Shown here: positions 27,352 to 35,553 of the stretch, piece after piece
Layout of the letters: every line of letters starts with the position of its first letter
Numbering within the stretch: the stretch's first letter is position 1
NCBI GenBank assembly: GCA_900549405.1
Contig: URNZ01000007.1
Location: forward strand, 4,702-68,701
Reading direction: 5' to 3'
Length of the DNA stretch: 64,000 nucleotides
Origin: an uncultured Eubacteriales bacterium
Lineage (GTDB): Bacteria > Bacillota > Clostridia > Oscillospirales > Oscillospiraceae
Program-made: the position numbers and the translations under genes
Notes under the pieces: generated by a model
What the model was told of the DNA's origin: nothing
Seen by the model: the letters and a program-made list of their open reading frames with translations, nothing else
Database searches by the model: none

Positions 27352-27380
27352 ACTATACCATAACGGGCGTGCAAATGCAA
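27352..27380 (-). promoter_or_regulatory. rimP-nusA-infB operon promoter
   Basis: Minus strand TTGCAT (complement of 27375-27380), 17 bp, TATAGT (complement of 27352-27357). Confidence 0.6.
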
Positions 27381-27460
27381 GGGGAGGGGAAGAGTTTTTT
27401 TGCCAAAGAGGCGGGAACTTTTCGCCGGAAAGCGCAAAATCAGCACAAAACTTTGCTGAC

Positions 27461-27526
27461 TTTACAAAAATGATACAGGCATTTAACACGGGCGGGATAG
27501 CGGCCCGGCGGCGGGCACACTATACT
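27461..27526 (+). promoter_or_regulatory. Pho-box-like triplet and -10 element before ppx
   Basis: TTTACA (27461-27466), GATACA (27472-27477) and TTAACA (27483-27488) are spaced exactly 11 bp apart, matching the TTNACA direct repeats bound by PhoP/PhoB-type regulators. A -10 TATACT is at 27521-27526 with no recognisable -35, as in activator-dependent promoters. Confidence 0.6.
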
Positions 27527-27584
27527 GATAGGACAGCGCCACGAGGGAAACGGGGCGAATTTTCGGGAAAGTAAGGAGAATGGC

Positions 27585-28511
27585 ATGAAACAGGCTGTCA
27601 TCGACATCGGTTCAAACTCCATCCGCCTGACCCTTTACGCCGTGGAGGGGCGGAATTTTAACATTTTATTCCGGGAGAAGATCATGGCGGGGCTGGCGGG
27701 CTATGTGGAGCGGGGCGCCCTGAGCGGCGAGGGCGTGGCCCGGGCCAAAAGCGCCCTGCTGGAGTTCAAGCGGACGCTGGAGCTACTGGACATCCATCGT
27801 GTGGCGGTGATCGCCACCGCGTCTTTGCGCAACGTGACCAACACGGACCAGGCGGTGCGGGAATTGCAGCAGGCCACCGGCTTTCCCGTGACGGTGCTCA
27901 GCGGCCAGCAGGAGGCCCGGCTGGGCTACGCCGGGGCCATGGAGGAGCTGCACCTGAAAAGCGGCGTCTTTGTGGACGTGGGCGGGGCCAGCACCGAGGT
28001 GGTCGCCTTTCAGGGCGGCCAGGTGGTGGACTCGGCCAGCTTCGCCGTGGGCTCCCTCAGCCTTTACCGCACCTGTGTGAAGAAAATTCTCCCCGGCCCC
28101 GGCTCTCTGGAGCGCATCCGCCATACCCTGCGCCGGGAGATGGACGAGAAGGGCCTCGACCCCAAGGAGAAGCGCTCCCCGTTAGTAGGCGTGGGGGGCA
28201 CGGCCCGGGCGGTGTTAAAGCTGGCCCGGCAGCGGTTTGACCTGGACGGGGACTGCCGCACTGTCACCCGGGCGCAGCTGGAGGAGCTGGTCAACCTGCT
28301 GACCCAGGGGGAGTGGGAGGCCGCCGGGCTGATCTTAAAGACGGCCCCGGACCGCATCCACACCCTGGTGCCGGGGCTGATGGTCCTGGTCCATATCATC
28401 AAGGCTTTTCACGCCGACGAGCTGGTGGTCAGCCGCTACGGCGTTCGGGAGGGATATTTATGTCAAATGCTGCAAACACCCGCTGCCCCTACACGCAGAA
28501 CCGGGAACTGA
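27585..28511 (+). CDS. ppx: Ppx/GppA family exopolyphosphatase
   Basis: 308 residues, the short form lacking the C-terminal HD domain. ASKHA fold: AVIDIGSNSIRLTLY, ATASLRN, GVFVDVGGASTEVV, and PLVGVGGTARAV. It removes phosphate from polyphosphate ends and may also act on pppGpp. AAGGAG ahead of ATG. Its last 52 nt overlap the ppk1 start, a tight coupling of polyphosphate breakdown and synthesis. Confidence 0.93.
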   Translation: MKQAVIDIGSNSIRLTLYAVEGRNFNILFREKIMAGLAGYVERGALSGEGVARAKSALLEFKRTLELLDIHRVAVIATASLRNVTNTDQAVRELQQATGFPVTVLSGQQEARLGYAGAMEELHLKSGVFVDVGGASTEVVAFQGGQVVDSASFAVGSLSLYRTCVKKILPGPGSLERIRHTLRREMDEKGLDPKEKRSPLVGVGGTARAVLKLARQRFDLDGDCRTVTRAQLEELVNLLTQGEWEAAGLILKTAPDRIHTLVPGLMVLVHIIKAFHADELVVSRYGVREGYLCQMLQTPAAPTRRTGN

Positions 28512-30631
28512 GCTGGCTGCGCTTTGACCAGCGGGTGCTGGAGGAGGCGGCGGACCCCGCCGTGCCGCCCTTAGAGCGGCTGAAATTCGTGTCCATCTTC
28601 ACCAGCAATTTAGACGAGTTCTTCATGGTCCGGGTGGGCAGTCTGTTCGACATCGCCCGCATGTCCCCCGAGGAGCGGGACAGCAAGACGGGCATGACCG
28701 CCCGGGACCAGCTGCGGGCCATCTATCGGGCCGTGCCCGGCCTGCTGGAGCGGAAAAAGCGGATCTACGCCGGGGTGATGGAGGAGCTGGGCCGCTGGGG
28801 CATCCGGGACATGGAGCCGGAGGCGCTGACGGCGGAGGAGCTGAAGCGCGTCTGGCGCTATTTCAAAACGGAGATGACCCCGGTGCTCTCTCCCATCGTC
28901 ATTGGCCCCCACCACCCCGTGCCCCACTTAGTGGGCAAGCGGCTGTATGCCGCCCTGCTCCTCCAGGACAAGAAGGGGCGGCAGTCCATCGGCATCGTGC
29001 CCATGCCCGACAGGCTGGACCCCTATGTGATGCTGGCGGACGGGCGGCGCTTTGTCCGGGGGGAGAACATTCTGCTGCGCTGGGCGGGCACCCTGTTCGG
29101 AGAGCAGCTGGTGCGGGAGAGCTGCCTCATGTGCGTCACCCGGAACGCGGACATCAGCTTTGACGACGAGAAGTTCGAGGATGACGAGGAGGACTTTCGG
29201 CGGCACATGTCCAAGCTGCTGAAAAAGCGGGACCACCTGTCCGCCGTGCGCCTGGAGCTGGACCGGCGGGTGTCCCCCGACTTTGCCAAAAAGCTGGCCC
29301 AGCTGGCCGGGGTGGAGGACCGCCAGGTCTTTGCCGACCCCTGTCCCCTGAACATGGGCTATGTGTTCAAGCTGATTGGCACTTTGCCCCGGGAGGTGTC
29401 GGTCTCCCTGCTCTATCCCCCTTACGAGGGCCGCTGGCCGGAGGACCTGGACCGGCAGAAGCCCATCCGGGCCCAGGTAGAGCAGCAGGACAAGCTGCTC
29501 TTCTATCCCTATGACTCAGTGGAGCCCTTTCTGCTGCTGCTGAGCCAGGCAGCGGAGGACCCGGAGGTGCTGTCCGTCAAGATCACCATCTATCGCCTGG
29601 CCTCCCCGTCCAAGGTGGCCCGGATCTTGTGCCGGGCGGCGGAGAACGGGAAGGACGTGCTGGTGCTGATGGAGTTGCGGGCCCGGTTTGACGAGGCCCA
29701 TAACTTAGCCTGGGCCAAACAGCTGGAGGAGGCGGGCTGCCAGGTCATCTATGGCATGGAGGGCTTTAAGTGCCACAGCAAGGTCTGTCTCATCACCACC
29801 CGCAGCCGGGGCAAGACGGGCTATCTCACCCAGATCGGCACGGGCAACTATAACGAAAAGACCAACGCCATGTACACCGACCTGTGCCTGATGACCGCCG
29901 ACCAGGCCATCGGGGAGGACGCGGCGGCCTTCTTCCGCAACATGCTGGTCAACGACCTGGAGGGGAAATACCGCCAGCTGCGGGTGTCCCCCTTCGGCAT
30001 CCGGGAGGAGCTGTGCCGCCAGATCGACGGCCAGGCCGCCCTGGGCAGCGAGGGCTACATCTGCATCAAGGCCAACTCCGTCACCCACCGGGCGGTCATC
30101 GACCGGCTGTGCAAGGCCTCCCAGGCGGGGGCGGAGGTGCGGCTCATCATCCGGGGCATCTGCTGCATCCTGCCCGGGGTGCCGGGGTACACGGACAACA
30201 TCCACATCACCAGCGTGGTGGGCCGCTATTTAGAGCACGCCCGGGTCTATGTCTTTGGCCGGGGGGAGGAGGGGGCGGTGTATCTGTCCTCCGCCGACCT
30301 GATGACCCGAAACTTAGACCGCCGGGTGGAGATCGCCTGCCCCGTCCACGACCCCCAGCTGAAGCAGCAGCTGCGGTGGATGCTGGACAGCCAGCTGCGG
30401 GACAACGTGAAGGCCAGCGACCTGCTGCCCGACGGGACCTATGCCCGGCGGCACGGGGCGGTGCCCTTCGACTGCCAGAACTATTTCATGGAGCAGTCCC
30501 CCCACACGCCGCCCCAGCCCCAGCCGGAGAAAAAAAGTCTGGGGGCGAACGCGGCGGGGCTGCTGCACCGGTTTTTCCACGCGCCGCGCAAAAAATTCCA
30601 GCATCGTTCCGCCAAAAACAGCGCACAATAA
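28460..30631 (+). CDS. ppk1: Polyphosphate kinase 1
   Basis: 723 residues from ATG 28460 (MSNAANTRCPYTQNRELSWL); upstream frame overlaps ppx. Makes polyphosphate from ATP. N-domain RELSWLRFDQRVLEEA, head domain, then C1/C2 phospholipase-D-like domains. H439 in GFKCHSKVCLIT is the autophosphorylated histidine; the preceding IGTGNYNEKT segment follows shortly after. The last 50 residues are a loose P/K/R-rich tail. Member of the putative Pho operon. Confidence 0.95.
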   Translation: MSNAANTRCPYTQNRELSWLRFDQRVLEEAADPAVPPLERLKFVSIFTSNLDEFFMVRVGSLFDIARMSPEERDSKTGMTARDQLRAIYRAVPGLLERKKRIYAGVMEELGRWGIRDMEPEALTAEELKRVWRYFKTEMTPVLSPIVIGPHHPVPHLVGKRLYAALLLQDKKGRQSIGIVPMPDRLDPYVMLADGRRFVRGENILLRWAGTLFGEQLVRESCLMCVTRNADISFDDEKFEDDEEDFRRHMSKLLKKRDHLSAVRLELDRRVSPDFAKKLAQLAGVEDRQVFADPCPLNMGYVFKLIGTLPREVSVSLLYPPYEGRWPEDLDRQKPIRAQVEQQDKLLFYPYDSVEPFLLLLSQAAEDPEVLSVKITIYRLASPSKVARILCRAAENGKDVLVLMELRARFDEAHNLAWAKQLEEAGCQVIYGMEGFKCHSKVCLITTRSRGKTGYLTQIGTGNYNEKTNAMYTDLCLMTADQAIGEDAAAFFRNMLVNDLEGKYRQLRVSPFGIREELCRQIDGQAALGSEGYICIKANSVTHRAVIDRLCKASQAGAEVRLIIRGICCILPGVPGYTDNIHITSVVGRYLEHARVYVFGRGEEGAVYLSSADLMTRNLDRRVEIACPVHDPQLKQQLRWMLDSQLRDNVKASDLLPDGTYARRHGAVPFDCQNYFMEQSPHTPPQPQPEKKSLGANAAGLLHRFFHAPRKKFQHRSAKNSAQ

Positions 30632-30675
30632 GCCCCGGATGGAACTTCCGCAGCAACAAGCGGGGGGAATGCACA

Positions 30676-31080
30676 GTGAGCAGACGGGGATACGCGGCGG
30701 CAGTGGCCGCCCTGGTCCTGTCGCTGAGCCTGACGGCCTGCGGCACCGCCGCCAACAGCGGCGACCCCACAGCCAGCCGCACCGGCACAGGCAACAGCGG
30801 CCCGGACCAGCGCAGCGCCCGCAGCGCCTATGACTATCTGGAGGACGGGCACTACTCCGCCGCCCGCACCGGAAAGATCCGGGACCAGGCGGGCAGGGCG
30901 GAGCGGGACTTCACCCAGGACGTGCGGGACATGCTGGGCGACACGGAAAAGGCCGCCAAAGATATGGGGCGGGACGTGAAAAACGCCGGAGAGAAGGCCG
31001 CAGGGGACGTAACAAACGCCGCCAAAGAGGCCAAAAACGGCGTGGAAAACACCGTCCGGGACGCCACCGGATACCGCTGA
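30676..31080 (+). CDS. Small lipoprotein with amphipathic repeat tail
   Basis: 134 residues, GTG start at 30676 with CGGGGGGAA ahead. N-terminal basic signal sequence (VSRRGYAAAVAALVLSLSLTACG) with lipobox LTAC, so it is lipidated and anchored outside the membrane. The second half (about 70-130) repeats A/K/D/N-rich helical units (KAAKDMGRDVKNAGEKAAGD), reminiscent of LEA or YtxH-like amphipathic helices. 44 nt after ppk1. No known function; perhaps envelope-associated with polyphosphate metabolism only by location. Confidence 0.75.
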   Translation: MSRRGYAAAVAALVLSLSLTACGTAANSGDPTASRTGTGNSGPDQRSARSAYDYLEDGHYSAARTGKIRDQAGRAERDFTQDVRDMLGDTEKAAKDMGRDVKNAGEKAAGDVTNAAKEAKNGVENTVRDATGYR

Positions 31081-31090
31081 GAACAAAAAG

Positions 31091-31128
31091 CCAGGGAGGG
31101 CCGACATCCGTCGGCCCTCCCTGGGCGT
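31091..31128. terminator. Terminator between lipoprotein and SLH genes
   Basis: 15-bp perfect stem CCAGGGAGGGCCGAC with a 4-nt loop; short T-run on + and AAAAAG/TTTTT on the other side; shared by convergent genes. Confidence 0.85.
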
Positions 31129-31132
31129 TTAT

Positions 31133-33550
31133 TCAGTTACCCACCACAATGCGCACCTGCTGACCCACGGGGTCAATGTAGATGGTCATGTTCTGGTGAG
31201 ACACCCGGCAGGCGTTCAGGCGCTCCGTGCCGGTGTCCTGCTGGAACCAGTCGTCCTGGGTATAGCGGCTGCCGCCCACCTTTTTGCAGCACTCCACATT
31301 TTCCGATACGGCGTAGGTCTTGCCGCTGATGGTGACGTAGTAGCTGCCGTCCTTCTCGAAGAAGTCCTTGGGGGTGACGTTTCTGATCTCGGTAAGTTCC
31401 TTCACGTCCCGGATCATGGTCCCGCCGCTAAGATTCTGGCCGACGGAAACGCCTACAAAGTCCCCGTTCTTGCCGGAGTAGTCCGTCTCGGTGCTGAACT
31501 GGGTGGACTGGCGGCTGACCAGGGTCCAGGTTTTATGGTCGGTCTTCTTAGTGGTGTATTTCCAGTTTCCGTTCTCGTCCACCACGGGATTGCCGTTCTT
31601 GTCCACCACCAGCACCTCCTCCTCGGTGATGTTGGTCTTGGACACCATGATGCCGTAGATATAAGCATCGCCGGTGACGTCCTTGAGTACGATGTAGTCC
31701 ACCATATTGGAGGAGTTCAGATGGTAGGTGGCGATGGAGGAGGCGGGCACGTCCGCCCCGTTCAGACTGCCCAGGGTGATGCGGCTCATAGCGCCGCTGT
31801 TGGTCTGCTCATAGATTTTCACGCCGGGGGTGACGGTATAGCCGTCCAGCTTCATGGCGCTGACCAAGAAGGCGCTGCTGGCCCGGCGGGTGGGCAGCTT
31901 GCTGGCCCCGATCTGGCCCTTGGTGCCCGAGGTGATGGACACCAGCTGTCCGGCCAGTCTGTCGCCGCTGGACACGGTGCCCTTCAGGCTGAGGGTGCCG
32001 CCGCTGGGCAGGAACACCTCGGCGGAGCTGGCCGTCACGGTGCCGATGGCGGTGGAGCCCACGTCGCCGCTGGGCTTGGCCATTCCGGCCACCTTGCCGT
32101 CGGCGGTGAGCAGCAGGACGACCTGGCTGCCGGTGCTGAAGCTCTCTGTGTTGTCCCACGCCGACTCCAGCACTTCAAACTCGTGGCCCAAAGCGGTGAT
32201 TTTTTCCGGGGCCTTGAAGTTGGGGCTGGCGTTTTCCAGCACGCAGGTCAGGCGCAGGTCAGAGACGATGAGGGTGTTGGACAGGTCGTCATAGGTCACC
32301 ACGTCATAGGGCTTGATGCCGGACAGGCCGATGGTCTGGCGGTTTTTCTGGATCGAGAAGTTTTCCACACCGCCGGTCAATTTGTGGAAAGTGGCCGCAC
32401 TGGCGGGGCCCATGACAACTACCGCGTCCCCGTCGGAGGAGACCGCGCCGCCGCTGACATAGACGGAGACGATCTTGCCCCGCTGGGAGAACAGGGTGAC
32501 CTGACTGCCGGCATACAGGGAGGTGTGGGCGCTGGAATAGCTCTCCCCGTCGCTCTTGCTGGCGGTGTAGACGGGGGTGCTGCCGGAGATGGTGTACTGC
32601 TTGCCGTCGGTGCCCTTCAGATAGGCCGCCTGGGCGTCGGCGGACAGGGTGACGGTGGTGGAGATGCTGTCGTCGGGGACGAAGGTGACGATCTCCTGCT
32701 TGTCGTTGGTGACCAGGGTGCCCCGGCGGCCCTGAAGGCCGGTGGGGGTCACGTTGTCCGCCTTGGGCAGATAGGTCCCGTCAGAGGTGCGGATGGCCCC
32801 CTTTGCCACGCTGCCGTCCTCCGACTCCACGTTCACGGCCAGCAGGACCACGTCGCTCTTGGCGCTGCCCAGGCTCTTATAGTAGTCGCTGCCCTCGCCG
32901 GTCTTACAGGTCAGGGCGTTGACAAACAGCTGGGCGGCCTGGGCGCGGGTGATGGGGCTGTAGGCCCCGGCGCTGATGCCGTCGGTCAGACCGATGGAGG
33001 CGGCCAGGTTCATATAGCTCTCCGGCCATACCGCCCCCACCTGCTGGGTGTTATAGCCCAGCACCCGGATGAGGATGGTGGCCGCCTGGGCCAGGCTGAT
33101 CTTGGCGTCTGGGTCAAAGCGCCCGTTGCCCACGCCGGAGATCAGGGCCGCAGCGGGGGCGCTGTCGCCGCCGCCGTCAGAGGAGCCGGAGCTGCTGCTG
33201 CCGCCCACCGTCAGGCTGGAGGCCAGGTTCACATAGCCCAGGGCCCAGTGGCGGCTGGTCACGTCGGAGAAGATGGTCCGGGTGGCGTTCATAGCCACCT
33301 GGTCCCCCTTCTGCAAAAATTTCACCACCATGGTGCAAAACTCCGCCCGGGTCAGGTTGGCGCCGGGGTTGAAGCGGTTGCCGCCCACCCCGTCCACCAC
33401 GCCCATCAGCCGCAGCACGTCGGCGTTGACGGCGGTGGTCCGGTCAGACACGTCGGAAAAGGACGAGCCGCCCGCCGCCCCGGCGGGGACGGACAGGGAC
33501 AGGGCCAGCGCCGCCGCCAGGGCAAGAGAAAGTACGCGCTTTTGTCTCAT
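31133..33550 (-). CDS. SLH-domain surface protein
   Basis: 805 residues. Signal peptide 1-26 (AxA at VPAGAAG). Three S-layer homology repeats in about 28-220: SFSDVSDRTTAVNADVLRLMGVVDG, IFSDVTSRHWALGYVNLASSL and WPESYMNLAASIGLTDG. They anchor proteins to pyruvylated wall polymer. The second SLH is interrupted by a serine/glycine/alanine-rich stretch (TVGGSSSSGSSDGGGDSAPAAA). The remaining 580 residues are beta-rich with many Thr/Ser/Gly, no enzymatic motif recognised. RBS AAAGGAG. Lies 48 bp after the efflux permease in the same direction, so might be co-transcribed. Confidence 0.88.
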   Translation of the reverse strand: MRQKRVLSLALAAALALSLSVPAGAAGGSSFSDVSDRTTAVNADVLRLMGVVDGVGGNRFNPGANLTRAEFCTMVVKFLQKGDQVAMNATRTIFSDVTSRHWALGYVNLASSLTVGGSSSSGSSDGGGDSAPAAALISGVGNGRFDPDAKISLAQAATILIRVLGYNTQQVGAVWPESYMNLAASIGLTDGISAGAYSPITRAQAAQLFVNALTCKTGEGSDYYKSLGSAKSDVVLLAVNVESEDGSVAKGAIRTSDGTYLPKADNVTPTGLQGRRGTLVTNDKQEIVTFVPDDSISTTVTLSADAQAAYLKGTDGKQYTISGSTPVYTASKSDGESYSSAHTSLYAGSQVTLFSQRGKIVSVYVSGGAVSSDGDAVVVMGPASAATFHKLTGGVENFSIQKNRQTIGLSGIKPYDVVTYDDLSNTLIVSDLRLTCVLENASPNFKAPEKITALGHEFEVLESAWDNTESFSTGSQVVLLLTADGKVAGMAKPSGDVGSTAIGTVTASSAEVFLPSGGTLSLKGTVSSGDRLAGQLVSITSGTKGQIGASKLPTRRASSAFLVSAMKLDGYTVTPGVKIYEQTNSGAMSRITLGSLNGADVPASSIATYHLNSSNMVDYIVLKDVTGDAYIYGIMVSKTNITEEEVLVVDKNGNPVVDENGNWKYTTKKTDHKTWTLVSRQSTQFSTETDYSGKNGDFVGVSVGQNLSGGTMIRDVKELTEIRNVTPKDFFEKDGSYYVTISGKTYAVSENVECCKKVGGSRYTQDDWFQQDTGTERLNACRVSHQNMTIYIDPVGQQVRIVVGN

Positions 33551-33598
33551 AGTCTTATATTCACTCCTTTTGGTCTTCGCTTTTCACGTTTCGCTGGC

Positions 33599-34849
33599 TC
33601 ACTCCGCCCGCAGGGCCACCACCGGCTGCAGACCGGAGGCCTTGATGGCGGGATACATGCCGAAGATCACGCCCAGCACCACCGAGAACAGGAAGGCTCC
33701 CATGGTGATGAAGGGGCTGGGCAGCATGGCCGTCTCGTTCAGCAGCAGCTTTCCGGCCACCAGAGTGCCCACGCAGCCGATGCCGATGCCGATGAGGCCG
33801 CCGATGGAGCAGATCACCGCCGCCTCGATCAAAAACTGGGTGATGATGCTCTTGCGCTCGGCACCGATGGCCTTGCGGATACCGATCTCCCGGGTGCGCT
33901 CGGTCACGGTGACCAGCATGATGTTCATGATGCCGATGCCGCCCACCAGCAGCGAGATACCGGCGATGGCCCCCAGCACCAGGGCCTGCATGGTGTTCTG
34001 GCTCTTGATGTCCTGGGCATAGCTGTTGTCGCTCTGGACATAATAGTCGCCCTGGGTGCTGTTGCCCATCTCGTCCTTGGGGAACAGTCCGGCCAGATAG
34101 GCGTCCAGCAGAGTCATGGCCTCGGTGGTGGCGGAGGCGCTTTTGGCCTTGACCACATAGCTGCTGATGGTGCTGTTCTGGTTCATGGTGCGGTTGAAGG
34201 TGTAGGGCAGGACGATGATGTTGTCCATCTCCGGCCAGCCGTCCAACGACATGGGCTGGTAATAGCCCACCACCAGAAAGGGCTGGCCGTTGATGTTGAT
34301 GGTCTCACCCACCGGGTCGGTGTAGTCGAACAGGGCGGTCTTGGCCCCGGCCCCCAGCACGCACACGGCGTTGGTCTTTTCAATGTCCAGGAAGGACATC
34401 TCCCGGCCCCCGGCCAGGGTATAGTTGTTGCACACCCCGTATTGATCCGAGCCAAGTTTGATGTGCATGGCCTTCTCCCAGTCGTAGTTGCCGTTGCTGT
34501 AGTCGTTGACCGTCAGGGTCTTGGCCCCGTACTGCACGGTGGCCTTGTTGCCCAGCTCCACGTCGGGGGTGATGCCGTCCACCAGATTGCTCAGGGACAG
34601 GCAGTAGTCATACAGCTTTTGGGAGGTCTCGTTGTTGCTGTCGTAATAGGAGTAGGCGGAGACGGTGATCTTGTTGTTGCCCATCTTCTCGAAATACTCC
34701 ATGTTTTTCTTGTTCTGCCCCTGGACCACCGAGACCATGATGACCACGCTGGCCACGCCGATGATGATGCCCAGCATGGTCAGGAAGGAGCGGGTCTTTT
34801 TCATGGCGATGGACTTTAAGGCCATGGTGAATGCCTGCCAGATGTTCAT
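33599..34849 (-). CDS. MacB-type ABC transporter permease
   Basis: 416 residues from ATG 34849, overlapping the ATPase stop (ATGA). One N-terminal membrane helix (RSFLTMLGIIIGVASVVIMVSV), a large extracytoplasmic MacB_PCD-like domain, and three C-terminal helices of the FtsX fold (GAIAGISLLVGGIGIMNIMLVTVTERTREIGIRKAIGA). Works with the ATPase and adaptor encoded just upstream to export a peptide, antibiotic or lipid; MacAB-like systems in Gram-positives often export bacteriocins or resist them. Substrate unknown. Confidence 0.93.
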   Translation of the reverse strand: MNIWQAFTMALKSIAMKKTRSFLTMLGIIIGVASVVIMVSVVQGQNKKNMEYFEKMGNNKITVSAYSYYDSNNETSQKLYDYCLSLSNLVDGITPDVELGNKATVQYGAKTLTVNDYSNGNYDWEKAMHIKLGSDQYGVCNNYTLAGGREMSFLDIEKTNAVCVLGAGAKTALFDYTDPVGETININGQPFLVVGYYQPMSLDGWPEMDNIIVLPYTFNRTMNQNSTISSYVVKAKSASATTEAMTLLDAYLAGLFPKDEMGNSTQGDYYVQSDNSYAQDIKSQNTMQALVLGAIAGISLLVGGIGIMNIMLVTVTERTREIGIRKAIGAERKSIITQFLIEAAVICSIGGLIGIGIGCVGTLVAGKLLLNETAMLPSPFITMGAFLFSVVLGVIFGMYPAIKASGLQPVVALRAE

Positions 34850-35541
34850 GCCCAATCCACCTCCTGGGGGTGATCGGCGATAATTTTGCCGTCGGACAGC
34901 CGCACCACCCGGCGGGCGGTGGCGGCGATGCCGTCGTCGTGGGTGATGAGCAGGATGGTCGTGCCCTCCCGGTAGAGCTCCCGCAGGATCTCCAGCACGT
35001 GCCGCCCGGTCTTAGAGTCCAGTGCGCCGGTTGGCTCGTCGGCCATGATGATGGGGGGATGGGTGGCGATGGCCCGGGCGATGGCCACCCGCTGCTGCTG
35101 GCCGCCGGACATCTGGCTGGGCCGGTGGTGGGCCCGGTCATCCATGCCCACCCGGGCCAGGGCCTCCATGGCGATGTCCTCCCGGTCCCAGACGGACACC
35201 CCCTGATAAATGAGGGGCAGTGTCACGTTTTCCAAAGCGTCCAGCTCCTGAATCAGGTTATAGCCCTGAAAGATAAAGCCGATCTCTTTGTTGCGGATGT
35301 GGGCCAGCTGCTTGTCAGACAGGGAGGTCACATCCACCCCGTTTAAGTGATACTCCCCATAGGTGGGGATATCCAGACAGCCCAGCACGTTCATCAGCGT
35401 GGACTTGCCGGAGCCGGACTGGCCCACAATGGCCACGAATTCCCCACGGTCAATGTCCAGAGATACCCCGTCCAGGGCCCGGACCTCGCTCTCCTGGCCC
35501 TCGTTGTAGATTTTATAAATATCTTTGATGTCAATGAGCAT
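34846..35541 (-). CDS. MacB-type ABC transporter ATPase
   Basis: 231 residues, LolD/MacB type. Walker [10 protein letters not shown]-loop FQGYNL, signature [14 protein letters not shown], Walker [14 protein letters not shown]-loop THDD. AAAGGGGG precedes the ATG. Between adaptor and permease in one operon. Confidence 0.96.
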   Translation of the reverse strand: MLIDIKDIYKIYNEGQESEVRALDGVSLDIDRGEFVAIVGQSGSGKSTLMNVLGCLDIPTYGEYHLNGVDVTSLSDKQLAHIRNKEIGFIFQGYNLIQELDALENVTLPLIYQGVSVWDREDIAMEALARVGMDDRAHHRPSQMSGGQQQRVAIARAIATHPPIIMADEPTGALDSKTGRHVLEILRELYREGTTILLITHDDGIAATARRVVRLSDGKIIADHPQEVDWA

Positions 35542-35553
35542 GGCGCGCCCCCT

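Larger units (their letters stand above)
27242..27584. other. Divergent control region rimP operon / ppx-ppk1
   Basis: 343 bp without a gene. Contains the rimP promoter, a leader terminator, a second hairpin (GGGCCGAA/TTCGGCCC, 27261-27286) next to the rimP ribosome site, and the Pho-box-like repeats for ppx. Confidence 0.75.

Noticed and set aside
27242..27400. T-box riboswitch upstream of rimP
   Set aside because: No T-box sequence (AGGGTGGNACCGCG-like) and the leader is too short.
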